Program-made: the position numbers and the translations under genes
From: DATDIC01 sp963777625
GTDB taxonomy: Bacteria > Pseudomonadota > Alphaproteobacteria > Acetobacterales > Acetobacteraceae
Direction of reading: 5' to 3'
NCBI GenBank assembly: GCA_963777625.1
Contig: CAVZRO010000003.1
Coordinates: 399,286-463,285, forward strand
DNA length: 64,000 bases
The notes under the pieces: model-generated
What the model was told of the DNA's origin: nothing
What the model saw: the letters and a program-made list of their open reading frames with translations, nothing else
The model's database searches: none
Shown here: one piece after another, positions 8,583 through 16,986 of the stretch
Layout of the letters: the number at the start of each line of letters is the position of its first letter
Numbering within the stretch: the first letter of the stretch is position 1

Positions 8583-9902
8583 ATGAGCGGGTCCAACCCG
8601 CATCATATCGTGGTGGTTGGGGGTGGCGCCGCCGGATTGGAACTGGCGACGCGTCTTGGCGATCGGCTCGGCCGGCGAGGCCGCGCAGAGGTCACGCTGA
8701 TCGAACGGGCGCGCACGCATTTGTGGAAACCGATGCTGCACGTGATCGCCGCCGGCAGCATGGACCCGAATGAGCACGAGCTGAACTACCTGGCGCAGGC
8801 GCACTGGCACCATTTTCGCTATCGCCTGGGTGAGCTGACTGGCTTGGATCGAGCGCGGAAGGAGGTGCAACTCGCGGCCACCTTCGACGAGGAAGGACGC
8901 GCGGTAACGCCGGCGCGCAGCTTCCGTTACGACACGCTGGTGATCGCGATCGGCAGCGTGACAAACGATTTCGGCACGCCGGGTGTAACGGCGCATGCAG
9001 TCCCGCTTGAGACGCCGCAGCAGGCAGTGCGGTTCAATCGTCGTCTGGTGAATGCGTGCATCCGGGCGCACTCGCAGGACGGACCAGTAAGGCCGGGACA
9101 GTTGCACGTGGCGATCATCGGCGCGGGGGCGACCGGGACCGAGCTGGCGGCGGAGTTGCACCGCACGGCGCGTGCCGTGGTGGCGTATGGGCTCGACCGT
9201 ATCGATCCGCAGCGCGACATCCGGATCGTGCTGATCGAGGCGGCTGAGCGGATCCTCCCCGGCTTGCCCGAGCGCATCTCGACAGCGACCTTGAAGCTGC
9301 TGAGAGAACTGGGGGTGGAGGTACGGACCGGTGCCCGGGTTGCCGAGGTAGCGGCGGATGGGGTGACGTTGGCCGGAGGCGAATTCATTGCCTCGGAGCT
9401 GGTGGTGTGGGCGGCGGGCGTGAAGGCACCGGAGGTGCTGCGTGAGCTGGACGGGCTGGAGACGAATCGGATCAACCAGCTTGTGGTCGGGCCGACGCTG
9501 CAGACCACGCGCGATCCGGACATATTCGTGATCGGCGATTGTGCGGCCTGCCCTTGGCCGGGCCATACGACGCCGGTGCCACCGCGTGCGCAGGCGGCCC
9601 ATCAGCAGGCCGCGCACATGGTGGGTCAGATCGAGCGCCGGCTGGCAGGGCAGCCGCTACGCAGCTTCGTTTATCGGGATTTCGGGTCTCTGGTCTCGTT
9701 GGGCAATTACAGCACGGTGGGAAACCTCATGGGATTCCTGCTCGGCCGAACGCTGTTCGTAGAAGGGCTGTTTGCCCGGGTGATGTATCAGTCGCTACAT
9801 GCTTTGCACGAGCGGGCGTTGCATGGGAACGGACGGACGTTGCTGGGAATATTATCGCGGAACCTGTCGCATCGGGCAGGGCCGCGCGTGAAGCTGCACT
9901 GA
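8583..9902 (+). CDS. ndh: Type II NADH dehydrogenase (NDH-2)
   Basis: A 439-residue flavoprotein with two Rossmann motifs, IVVVGGGAAGLELATRLG at the N-terminus for FAD and VAIIGAGATGTELAAELH near residue 178 for NADH. It also has the FAD-contact segment IFVIGDCAACPWPG near residue 320 and the NDH-2 signature PPRAQAAHQQAAHM. The C-terminal region (YSTVGNLMGFLLGRTLFVEG) is amphipathic and is the usual membrane anchor. The enzyme passes electrons from NADH to quinone without pumping protons. It is a single gene with no evident operon partner. Confidence 0.9.
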   Translation: MSGSNPHHIVVVGGGAAGLELATRLGDRLGRRGRAEVTLIERARTHLWKPMLHVIAAGSMDPNEHELNYLAQAHWHHFRYRLGELTGLDRARKEVQLAATFDEEGRAVTPARSFRYDTLVIAIGSVTNDFGTPGVTAHAVPLETPQQAVRFNRRLVNACIRAHSQDGPVRPGQLHVAIIGAGATGTELAAELHRTARAVVAYGLDRIDPQRDIRIVLIEAAERILPGLPERISTATLKLLRELGVEVRTGARVAEVAADGVTLAGGEFIASELVVWAAGVKAPEVLRELDGLETNRINQLVVGPTLQTTRDPDIFVIGDCAACPWPGHTTPVPPRAQAAHQQAAHMVGQIERRLAGQPLRSFVYRDFGSLVSLGNYSTVGNLMGFLLGRTLFVEGLFARVMYQSLHALHERALHGNGRTLLGILSRNLSHRAGPRVKLH

Positions 9903-10376
9903 CCTGTACTTTCGGCCATGGATCGCCGTGTCGCTTGTGTCTGGCCGGCCCCAGATCGTACCCGGAACGTCGCTCGAGGAGTCCCGCGCGTGGAATTGAA
10001 CCATAATCCCTCAACCATGCGCTGAATTTCCCGCCGACCTCGGAAGCGGCGACGGTGGCCACGGTGACGAACGGCGCCCGGAACACGGGGCGTTGCCGGC
10101 GGAGGAATTGCTGGAGGCGTTGCAAGCGGCGTGGGTCGGCGATCTCTCCGCAGCTGACCAGCGCATGGCGCACCAGTTCGCAACTTTGACGATATCGCTG
10201 CCACTGGCCGCGGATTCCGAGCGGGTGACGGCTTGACTGCGCGGCAACCGTATAGGGGACGACCGCGGGCAGCTTCCCGGCCCCGCGAGCACATCAAAGG
10301 ACCGAATTCACAGGACCTTGACATTATTCCTATTTCCATGCTACCACCCGCCTCGCTCCCCAACGTCGAGGCCCCC
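9903..10376. other. Region without a convincing gene
   Basis: Between ndh and the hypothetical gene I find no supported coding sequence. A plus-strand frame ending near 10236 is open for about 75 codons and has a plausible protein composition towards its end (LPAEELLEALQAAW), but it has no start codon or ribosome binding site and begins at a stop codon, so it may be the tail of a decayed gene. No tRNA or repeat was recognised. Confidence 0.4.
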
Positions 10377-10934
10377 ATGTCCCTCCCCGCCACCGACCTC
10401 GACCCTGCCTTCCTCGACCACCTGCTCGACACCATCCTCGAATCCATCACGACCCGCCCCGACGACACCGACCAAACCCACGCCACCCGCCGCCACGCCG
10501 CCCGCCTCGCCCTGCTGGCGCTGAAGCCCGCCGACCCGTTCGCCGCCATGCTCGCCGCCCAGGCCATCGCCGCCCATTACGCGGTGATGGACAACCTCCG
10601 CCGCGCCGCCCAGCCGGACGTCGCGGACCACACCGTCACCCGCATGCGTGGCAACGCCGCCACCCTCACCCGCACCATGCACGCCACCCTGCGCGCCCTG
10701 CACAAGCACCAGGCCCCGCCCGCCGAGCCGCGCACCACCTCCCAGCCCCGCCCGCGCCAGCCGAGACCCGCGCAACCCTCGCGCCCGCTCTTCCCCACCA
10801 CCCCCATCGCCGACCCCGAACACGCGCCTCCCTCCCGCCCCTATCGCCGCTTCGAAGACATGACGCTCGCCGAACGCCGCGCCCATTACGGCTACAAGGG
10901 CGACCCCAGCGCCGCCACCAACGCGCCCGCTTAA
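10377..10934 (+). CDS. Conserved hypothetical protein, proline/arginine-rich
   Basis: A product of 185 residues from ATG 10377 (ATG 10338 would add 13). The N-terminal half is helical (DPAFLDHLLDTILESIT, then ARLALLALKPADPFAAMLA and AIAAHYAVMDNLRRAA). A proline-rich linker follows, and the end carries FEDMTLAERRAHYGYKGD. I have seen similar small proteins in Acetobacteraceae but know of no assigned function. No signal peptide, membrane segment or catalytic motif is visible. Cytosine use at codon third positions is extreme, even for this window. Confidence 0.6.
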   Translation: MSLPATDLDPAFLDHLLDTILESITTRPDDTDQTHATRRHAARLALLALKPADPFAAMLAAQAIAAHYAVMDNLRRAAQPDVADHTVTRMRGNAATLTRTMHATLRALHKHQAPPAEPRTTSQPRPRQPRPAQPSRPLFPTTPIADPEHAPPSRPYRRFEDMTLAERRAHYGYKGDPSAATNAPA

Positions 10935-10972
10935 CCCTAAGGGCTCGGCATGAAATAACAGAATCAACCGTC

Positions 10973-10992
10973 ATTCCCGCGAAAGCGGGAAT
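10973..10992. repeat. Intergenic hairpin (REP-like)
   Basis: A perfect eight-base-pair stem ATTCCCGC/GCGGGAAT closes a GAAA tetraloop. This is the core of a common proteobacterial dispersed repeat (TCATTCCCGCGAAAGCGGG). It lies 40 bases past the hypothetical gene. It has no T-tract, so it is unlikely to be an intrinsic terminator. Confidence 0.7.
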
Positions 10993-11074
10993 CCAGCAGC
11001 GGCGGCCTGGATTCCTTGAGTTCACACACCAAGTGCAACACCCCTGGAACCGCGGAAGATGGCCCTTTCCCTGG

Positions 11075-11360
11075 GAGGGAAGGGGCGTGGTTGCAGCCGG
11101 ATCAAACCAGGCTTGCGCAGCCATCCGCCGATGGTGTCTTCGTCCACGGTGACGGAAAAGCGCCGGATCACCTCGTCGCGCGGATCGACGCAACCCCACC
11201 GCTAGGCTGGGCTTTGCGCCGAGTGCCGTGCGCGACTTCAGACTTTCGATCCCGGACGCATTGTAAGCGATGCACCCAGTCGCACAGGCTCTGCCGATCC
11301 ATGCCCGCCTGCCGCGCCGCATCCAATCGCGATGCCCCCTCCAGGACCCTGGCGACCTCG
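11075..11360 (-). pseudogene. IS630-type transposase N-terminal remnant
   Basis: The minus strand carries the helix-turn-helix part of an IS630-family transposase. VARVLEGASRLDAARQAGMD and RQSLCDWVHR lie in one frame, YNASGIESLKSRTALGAKPS in the next after a one-base shift near 11274, and DEDTIGGWLRKPGLIRLQ in another. The DDE domain is missing. The fossil ends about 30 bases before the promoter region of the ABC transporter, so the element or its excision may have rearranged that boundary. Confidence 0.7.
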
Positions 11361-11478
11361 ACGAACGGGCTGGACGGTCGTGGTGCATATAGTGTACTCT
11401 TTTCCTGTTTCTCGGCGCGTCGGGGCGCGGGCTCTCCGGGACATGCCCAAGATGATCAGGCGCCAAGGGGAGGTTCGG

Positions 11479-12558
11479 ATGCCTATCGGATCATGCCGGC
11501 CAGCCGTGCATCGGGTGGCAGGTCGCGTGATGGCTGCGCTCGTCGCCGCCATCGCCTGCAGCGGTGCGCAAGCCGCGGAAACGGTCATTCATAGCACCGG
11601 ATACACCGGGGTGTGGTTCGACGCACAGAAGGCCTGCGTGTTCGATCCCTTCAACGCCGAATACAACTCGTCGGGCCTGTCCGTGGTCGCCGACCCCGGA
11701 CTCTCCAGCACCACGCTCGTCAGGTTGCGGGCGGAGCGCGGCAGTCCCAGCCTCGACATCGCCTGGCTCGACGGCGGCATCTCCGAACAGGCGCTGAATG
11801 ACGGCGTGCTGGATTCGATCGATCCGCAGGCGGTGACCAACATCGCGGATATGGCGCCGCAGGGTGTCTACAAGAGCAGCACCGGCGGCATCTATGCCCT
11901 GAGCGCCGGTTATTACGCGCAGGGGATGTTCTACAACCCGAAAGCCGTCAAGGAAAAGCCGGACTCCTGGTGGGACCTCTGGAAACCCGAATATGCCGGC
12001 CGCAGCATCTTTCCAAGCCCGGCCCAGGCGCCGTTCGTCCCCACCATCGTCTTTCTGAACAAGCTGCTTGGCGGCAGCGTGACCAATCTGGACCCGGTCA
12101 TGACCAAGTTCGCCAGCCTGAAGGTTTCGCAATACTATGATGCCACGGGCGTCGTGCAGGCGGCGTTGGCGAGCGGCGATATCCTGATCGGCTCCTATTA
12201 CGTCAATGTCGCCTGGGCGCTCGCCGATACCGGGCTTCCCGTGCACCCGTTCACACCGAAAGAAGGTGTGCCGGCCGGCGACATCCGCGTCGAGCTCGTG
12301 AAGGGCGCCCCCCATAAGGCGGCCGCCGAGAAGTTCATCAATTTCGCGGTTAGCGCCAAATCCCTCGACTGCCTCGCGGAGAAGCTCTACCTCGGGCCAC
12401 CGCTCAAGCACCCGGAGCTCAGTGCGCACGCGCGGGAGCGGATGCCCTGGGGACCGGATGGCTCGGTCGAAAACCTCGCCGTGCCGGACTGGGTTTCGAT
12501 CAATCAGCACCGCGCCGAGATCATCGATCAGTGGAACCGTCGCGTGATCAATAAGTAG
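11479..12558 (+). CDS. ABC transporter periplasmic binding protein, spermidine/putrescine type
   Basis: A 359-residue binding protein. The N-terminus is a Sec signal peptide with a hydrophobic core (VMAALVAAIACSG) and a cleavage site after AQAA. The mature part has the PotD/AfuA-like pattern: STGYTGVWFDAQ, SLDIAWLDGGISEQAL, WWDLWKPEYAGR and the C-terminal VPDWVSINQHRAEIIDQWN. The family captures polyamines, opines, other small cationic compounds or ferric iron. ATG 11479 follows AAGGGGAGG. It leads an operon with two permeases, but the ATPase gene lies at 20684-21844 next to hydantoinase genes, which points to an amide or amino-acid-derived substrate. Confidence 0.88.
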   Translation: MPIGSCRPAVHRVAGRVMAALVAAIACSGAQAAETVIHSTGYTGVWFDAQKACVFDPFNAEYNSSGLSVVADPGLSSTTLVRLRAERGSPSLDIAWLDGGISEQALNDGVLDSIDPQAVTNIADMAPQGVYKSSTGGIYALSAGYYAQGMFYNPKAVKEKPDSWWDLWKPEYAGRSIFPSPAQAPFVPTIVFLNKLLGGSVTNLDPVMTKFASLKVSQYYDATGVVQAALASGDILIGSYYVNVAWALADTGLPVHPFTPKEGVPAGDIRVELVKGAPHKAAAEKFINFAVSAKSLDCLAEKLYLGPPLKHPELSAHARERMPWGPDGSVENLAVPDWVSINQHRAEIIDQWNRRVINK

Positions 12559-12587
12559 CGCCCGGCCGGCCACGCCAAGGACGAGCG

Positions 12588-13442
12588 ATGTTCCTGACCC
12601 GACGCCGGGTGGCCGTTCTCCTCGGGCCCCCCTGCCTGATGATGCTGATTTGCTTCGGTATCCCGTTGGGGCTGATGGCACTGTCCAGCGTCCGTTCCGA
12701 TGCGGGCGCCTGGACGCTGCACGACTACGGCCAGATCGTCGGCAGTTCTTACTATTGGGGGGTCCTGGGCTCGACCTTGCGGCTGGCGGCAATCGTCACC
12801 GTCGTAACCTCGGTGCTGGGCTACGCGCTTGCCTATTACATGGTGTTCCACCTGCGTGGTCGGATGACGCGCCGGCTCATCTACGCCATTCTGATCACGC
12901 CGCTCTTCACCAGCACCATCGTGCTGTCGTTCGGCTGGATCCTGATGCTCGGACCCGCCGGGGCGGTCAATCACTGGCTGCGAGCGATCGGCCTGATCGA
13001 TCGCCCGCTTGATCTGCTGTACACCTGGACCGGCATCGTCATTGCGCTCACGTACGTCATGCTGCCGTTGATGGTGCTGGCAATCAGCAGCGTCCTGCAG
13101 AATATCGATGCCGCGTTGCTCGACGCCTCGTCCGACCTCGGCGGCGGCCCGCTGGCGACATTCGTGTCCGTGACGTTTCCGCTCAGCCTGCCGGGTGTGA
13201 TCACCGGCTCACTGATCGTCTTCGCGCTGAGCGTCAGTGCCTATGTCGTGCCCAGCATCATGAGCGGCGGGCGGCATCTGGTCATCTCGATGCTGATCTA
13301 TCAGCAGTACATGGTGGTGTTCAATTTCGGGTTCGGCGCCGCTCTCGCGGTGCTGCTGCTGATCGTCACCTTCATCGTCATCGGGCTCTATGGCGTGGCC
13401 CTCGAACGCAGCAGCCCGGCCGCCGTGCCGGGGCGGCCATGA
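12588..13442 (+). CDS. ABC transporter permease (PotB-like)
   Basis: A 284-residue inner-membrane permease with six predicted transmembrane segments, beginning with VLLGPPCLMMLICFGIPLGL and including LGYALAYYMVFHL and VFALSVSAYVVPSIMSGG. The EAA loop that docks the ATPase is visible around residues 178-205 (DAALLDASSDLGGGPLATF). It follows the binding-protein gene by 29 bases and overlaps the next permease by four, so the three genes form one transcription unit. Confidence 0.9.
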   Translation: MFLTRRRVAVLLGPPCLMMLICFGIPLGLMALSSVRSDAGAWTLHDYGQIVGSSYYWGVLGSTLRLAAIVTVVTSVLGYALAYYMVFHLRGRMTRRLIYAILITPLFTSTIVLSFGWILMLGPAGAVNHWLRAIGLIDRPLDLLYTWTGIVIALTYVMLPLMVLAISSVLQNIDAALLDASSDLGGGPLATFVSVTFPLSLPGVITGSLIVFALSVSAYVVPSIMSGGRHLVISMLIYQQYMVVFNFGFGAALAVLLLIVTFIVIGLYGVALERSSPAAVPGRP

Positions 13443-14245
13443 TGCGCGGCGCCGGGCTGCTGCGCCGCGCTGCTCTCGGCTGCTGCGCCTGGCTGATGGT
13501 CTGCTATCTCGCCGCGCCGCTGCTCGTCATATTTGCAGTCTCCGTCACCGAAACACGCTTCCTGAGTTTCCCGCCACACGGGTTCACTCTCGAATGGTAC
13601 GTGCAGTTCTTCAAGGACCCCAGCTACATGGGTGCCTTGTGGCTCAGTGTCCGGCTTGCCGCGGTGGTGACGGCGGTGTCGCTGGTGCTCGGGGTTGCCG
13701 CCGGTTTCGCCTTGTCGCGGCGCAGTTTTCCCGGCAGCCAGGCACTGGCAGCCGCATTCCTGTCGCCGCTGGTCCTGCCCACCGTCGTGATCGGCGTGGC
13801 GATGCTGCAGTTCACCACCACGCTCGGGTTTGCCCGGACATTCCTGGCGCTGGCCGTCAGCCACGTGGTGGTGGTGATGCCCTACGTCGTGCGCACCACG
13901 CTGGCGGCGCTCGCGCGCTTCGAGCCTGTCACCGAGGAAGCGGCCCAGGATCTGGGGGCGACACCGATGGCCACCTTCCTGCTGGTGACCTTGCCGCAGA
14001 TCAAGCCCGGCATCATTGCCGGCGGGTTGTTCGCGTTCATCATGTCGTACAGCAATGTCGAGGTCAGCATCTTCCAGTCCCGTCATGGCCTGATCACATT
14101 CCCGGTCAAGCTGTTCGACTACGTCCAGTACAGCCTGGACCCATTATTGGCTGCCGCCTCGGCGATTACGATCCTGTTTGCGGTGATCGCCATCGTCGCG
14201 CTGGATTCCCTGGTCGGCATCGACCAGGCCGTCAGCGGCCGCTGA
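13439..14245 (+). CDS. ABC transporter permease (PotC-like)
   Basis: A 268-residue permease of the PotC type. The N-terminal membrane segment (LMVCYLAAPLLVIFAVSVTE) is followed by the family motif FLSFPPHGFTLEWYVQFFKD, and the EAA loop EEAAQDLGATPMATFLLVTL lies near residue 165. It starts inside the upstream permease stop codon (ATGA overlap), indicating coupled translation of a heterodimeric channel. The next gene is convergent, so the transcription unit ends here; no clear terminator is seen in the 28-base gap. Confidence 0.9.
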   Translation: MMRGAGLLRRAALGCCAWLMVCYLAAPLLVIFAVSVTETRFLSFPPHGFTLEWYVQFFKDPSYMGALWLSVRLAAVVTAVSLVLGVAAGFALSRRSFPGSQALAAAFLSPLVLPTVVIGVAMLQFTTTLGFARTFLALAVSHVVVVMPYVVRTTLAALARFEPVTEEAAQDLGATPMATFLLVTLPQIKPGIIAGGLFAFIMSYSNVEVSIFQSRHGLITFPVKLFDYVQYSLDPLLAAASAITILFAVIAIVALDSLVGIDQAVSGR

Positions 14246-14273
14246 GCCGCACAGCGTGGATCGCTTCCCACGC

Positions 14274-15239
14274 TCATTCCGTGATCGGCGCAGCCCGCCT
14301 GGCATCGCCCGGTTCGAACACCGGCAGCACCCAATGCCGGTATTCGGGGACCAGCCCCTGGGCGACGTCGAAGTATCGTTGGCGGATGCGGCGTGTCAGC
14401 GGGCCTACCTCCCCGTCGCCGACAGGGTAATGATCGATCGAGCGGACGGGCAGCACCTCCGCGCCACTGCCGCAGAAGAACAGCTCATCCGCGATATACA
14501 GTTCGGTCCGGTCGACATCGCGCTCCATCACGGACACCCGCAGGTCGTCACGAAACAGCCGGATCAGCGTGTCGCGCGTGATGCTCTCCAATATGTCGGC
14601 GCTGGCCGGCGGAGTGATCACCACACCGTCGCGCACCAGCATCAGACAGCTTGACGGACCCTCCGACACTTTGCCGCGGTCGTTCAGCATCACCGGCATG
14701 CCGAAACCATTGATGCGTGCTTCCACGTGAGCCAGCCGTGAGTTGTGGTAGTTGCCGGCGGCCTTCACGCGGGACGGGCTGGAGAGGTCGCTGTTGCGCC
14801 GCCAGGTGCTGGTGCAGCTATGGATGCCCTCGATCGAGCCCAGGCTGGGTGGCCGGCTAAACGCCAGTACAAACACACCGGTCCGTATCTCGTCCGGCTG
14901 CCACGCGTTCGATGCGCCGTGATCGAAATAGACCACCGGGCGGAAATGCACGTTGTCGCGAAACCCGTTGCGCTGGATCAGCTCGATGAACGCCGCGGTC
15001 AGCTCGGCGTCGGAATAAGGGATCGTCATCCGCATGATCTTGGCGGACTGGCGCAGCCGCCGGAGATGGTCCGCGCTGCGGAAAATGTACAAGTGCTCCC
15101 CGTCGGGCCGCCAATAGGCCCGCATCCCCTCAAACACATTGGCGCCGCGCAGTACCGTCTCGGCCGACACGTGAATGGTTGCCTGCGCCCAGGGGACGAT
15201 CCGTCCGTCCATCCACACGAAATCCGCGGAATTTGCCAT
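14274..15239 (-). CDS. Class IV aminotransferase, branched-chain (IlvE) type
   Basis: A 321-residue pyridoxal-phosphate fold-type IV aminotransferase. Signs are FVWMDGRIVPW at the N-terminus, LRGANVFEGMRAYW (substrate and phosphate region), the catalytic lysine in PSRVKAAGNYHNS near residue 160, and SEGPSSCLMLVRDG. The family includes branched-chain and D-amino-acid aminotransferases. Its position beside a FadR-type regulator in a catabolic cluster suggests a dedicated role rather than housekeeping isoleucine synthesis. ATG 15239 has AGGA eight bases upstream. It shares a 168-base divergent promoter region with the regulator. Confidence 0.88.
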   Translation of the reverse strand: MANSADFVWMDGRIVPWAQATIHVSAETVLRGANVFEGMRAYWRPDGEHLYIFRSADHLRRLRQSAKIMRMTIPYSDAELTAAFIELIQRNGFRDNVHFRPVVYFDHGASNAWQPDEIRTGVFVLAFSRPPSLGSIEGIHSCTSTWRRNSDLSSPSRVKAAGNYHNSRLAHVEARINGFGMPVMLNDRGKVSEGPSSCLMLVRDGVVITPPASADILESITRDTLIRLFRDDLRVSVMERDVDRTELYIADELFFCGSGAEVLPVRSIDHYPVGDGEVGPLTRRIRQRYFDVAQGLVPEYRHWVLPVFEPGDARRAAPITE

Positions 15240-15262
15240 GATGCCGTCCTATTGCGGCCTAA

Positions 15263-15284
15263 ATAGTAATACTAGTATTCCTAT
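15263..15284. promoter_or_regulatory. Near-perfect 22-bp palindrome, candidate operator
   Basis: The left half ATAGTAATACT is followed by AGTATTCCTAT. All pairs are complementary except one (T15267 with C15280), around a perfect 12-base core AATACTAGTATT. It lies 24 bases upstream of the aminotransferase ATG in the divergent region shared with the FadR-type gene, and its AT content contrasts with the GC-rich surroundings. GntR/FadR proteins bind such short palindromes as dimers. Binding is inferred, not shown. Confidence 0.6.
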
Positions 15285-15407
15285 CCGGCAATACCGGGGC
15301 CGCGGCGGGCCCGCGCTGCGGTGGCCGAGAGAGTGATCTATGCTGCCCTGCCTGCCCGTGCCGACTTCAGCCGGCCAGCCCTCGGGCGGCCGCATTGTGA
15401 GGATTTG

Positions 15408-16112
15408 ATGATAGCATTCCCCAGCGTGAAAACCGAGAAGGCCGCGGTGGTCATTGCTCAGCAGGTGCGCGAGGCGGTGTTGTCGGGAAAGCTGGCCGTC
15501 GGCGACCGACTGCCGCCGGAGCGGGACCTGATCAAGCAGTTCGGCTACAGCCGGGCCGTCGTGCGGGAGGGGCTGCGGCTGCTGGAAGCGGAAGGACTGG
15601 TCGTGCTGCAGGCCGGCCGCAACGGCGGCGCCGTCGTCCACAGTCCCGATCCGGATCGCATCGCGGTCAGCGTGGACCTGATCCTGCGCCTGCAGAGCAC
15701 GACGGTGCGTGAGGTGCACGAAGCGCAGCGCCTGATCGAACCGCTGATCATCCGCCAGGCGATCGGCCACGCCACCCGCCAGGACCTCGCCCGGGTGCGC
15801 GAGACGATCACCCGGATCGAACAGAACCCGGACGACGTCGAACTCGTGCGCGAGCAGAGCAACCGGTTCCACTCCCTGCTGGGCGAATGCACGCACAACA
15901 ACGTCCTTGCCATCATCGCCGGGCAGATTCGCCAGATCGTGCTCGGGATGCGCTATGCCGGCACCAGGGACGAAGCACTGGTCATCGCCCGCGCCCACCG
16001 GCGCATTCTGGAAGCCGTGGAAGCCCGTGACGAAGCCGCGGCGATGCGGCGCGTGCTGCGCCACGTCAACGCGACCGAATGCGTGCTCGCCGCGAAGCCG
16101 CGACAGTGCTGA
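15408..16112 (+). CDS. FadR-subfamily GntR transcriptional regulator
   Basis: A 234-residue regulator. The winged helix-turn-helix occupies residues 10-75 (VREAVLSGKLAVGDRLPPER, SRAVVREGLRLLEAEGL, VLQAGRNGGAVV). The C-terminal all-helical FCD domain shows ligand- or metal-site histidines in EQSNRFHSLLGECTHNN and IARAHRRILEAVEARD. FCD regulators sense carboxylates or amino-acid derivatives. ATG 15408 has GAGG five bases upstream. The PhzF gene follows after seven bases, so the two are co-transcribed. It probably controls the divergent aminotransferase through the palindrome at 15263. Confidence 0.9.
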   Translation: MIAFPSVKTEKAAVVIAQQVREAVLSGKLAVGDRLPPERDLIKQFGYSRAVVREGLRLLEAEGLVVLQAGRNGGAVVHSPDPDRIAVSVDLILRLQSTTVREVHEAQRLIEPLIIRQAIGHATRQDLARVRETITRIEQNPDDVELVREQSNRFHSLLGECTHNNVLAIIAGQIRQIVLGMRYAGTRDEALVIARAHRRILEAVEARDEAAAMRRVLRHVNATECVLAAKPRQC

Positions 16113-16119
16113 GCCGCCG

Positions 16120-16986
16120 GTGACTACCGCCCGCTATTTTCAGGTCGACGCATTCGCCGATCGCCCGATGGCCGGCAACCCGGCCGGTGTCTGTCTGCTC
16201 CCGCACCCGATCTCCGGTCCGGCGATGCAGGCGGTGGCCGCGGAAACCGGCCTGGTGACCGCATTCCTGTTGTCGCGCGGCGATGCCCACGAGCTGCGCT
16301 GGTTCACGCCGACGGTCGAGGAGGCGATGTGCGGCCACGCCACGATCGCCGCCGCATGGGTCGTGTTCAATCGCCTGGAACCGCGGCGCGCAACAGTGTC
16401 GTTTGCCACGCCCGCCGGCGTGCTGACCGTGTCGCGCGAGGGTGATGCCTATGCCATCGACCTGCCGGCGCGTCGGCCCGAGCCCTGCGCGATGCCCCAA
16501 GCCCTGCCCGCGGCGCTCGGTGCCACGCCGGTCGCCACCCTGCGCGCCGCGTCCTATGTCGCGGTGTTCGACGACGCCGCACAGATCGCCGGACTGAAGC
16601 CGGATATGGGCCGGATCGCCGCGCTCGATCTGCCCGGCGTCATCGTGACCGCTCCCGGCTGCGGTTTCGCCTGCGATTTCGTGTCGCGCTATTTTGCCCC
16701 GGCGAAGGGCATTCCGGAGGATCCCGTCACCGGCTCCGCGCATGCGCAGCTCGTCCCGTACTGGTCGGGCCGACTGGGGCGAAAGGATTTGCTGGCGCGC
16801 CAATTGTCGCACCGCGGCGGGGTGATCCGCTGCGACGACCGGGCCACTCATGTCCGCCTCTCGGCCGCCGCGACGCTGTTTCTTGAAGGCAGCATCAGCG
16901 TCGATCTCGCCGAGCTCGACCGGGCAGACCTCAGCCTGGTGCCGCAGCCAGCAGTGCCTGTATCTGGGCATACGCCTGGTCCGTGA
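16120..16986 (+). CDS. PhzF-family isomerase/epimerase-like protein
   Basis: A 288-residue protein with the two-lobed diaminopimelate-epimerase fold of the PhzF family. Visible are the N-terminal VDAFADRPMAGNPAGVCLL, the catalytic glutamate region AAETGLVTAFLL, EEAMCGHATIAAA, and the C-terminal EDPVTGSAHAQLVPYW. Family members include the phenazine-pathway isomerase and many uncharacterised acid/base isomerases. The GTG at 16120 lies seven bases after the regulator stop, and homology starts immediately. The 3' end overlaps the convergent reductase gene by 56 bases. An isomerisation or racemisation step on an amino-acid-like intermediate would fit the cluster. Confidence 0.88.
   Translation: MTTARYFQVDAFADRPMAGNPAGVCLLPHPISGPAMQAVAAETGLVTAFLLSRGDAHELRWFTPTVEEAMCGHATIAAAWVVFNRLEPRRATVSFATPAGVLTVSREGDAYAIDLPARRPEPCAMPQALPAALGATPVATLRAASYVAVFDDAAQIAGLKPDMGRIAALDLPGVIVTAPGCGFACDFVSRYFAPAKGIPEDPVTGSAHAQLVPYWSGRLGRKDLLARQLSHRGGVIRCDDRATHVRLSAAATLFLEGSISVDLAELDRADLSLVPQPAVPVSGHTPGP

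Noticed and set aside
10011..10236. Open frame with plausible C-terminal protein composition
   Set aside because: It begins at a stop codon and lacks any start or ribosome binding site; possibly a decayed gene tail, not annotated as a gene.
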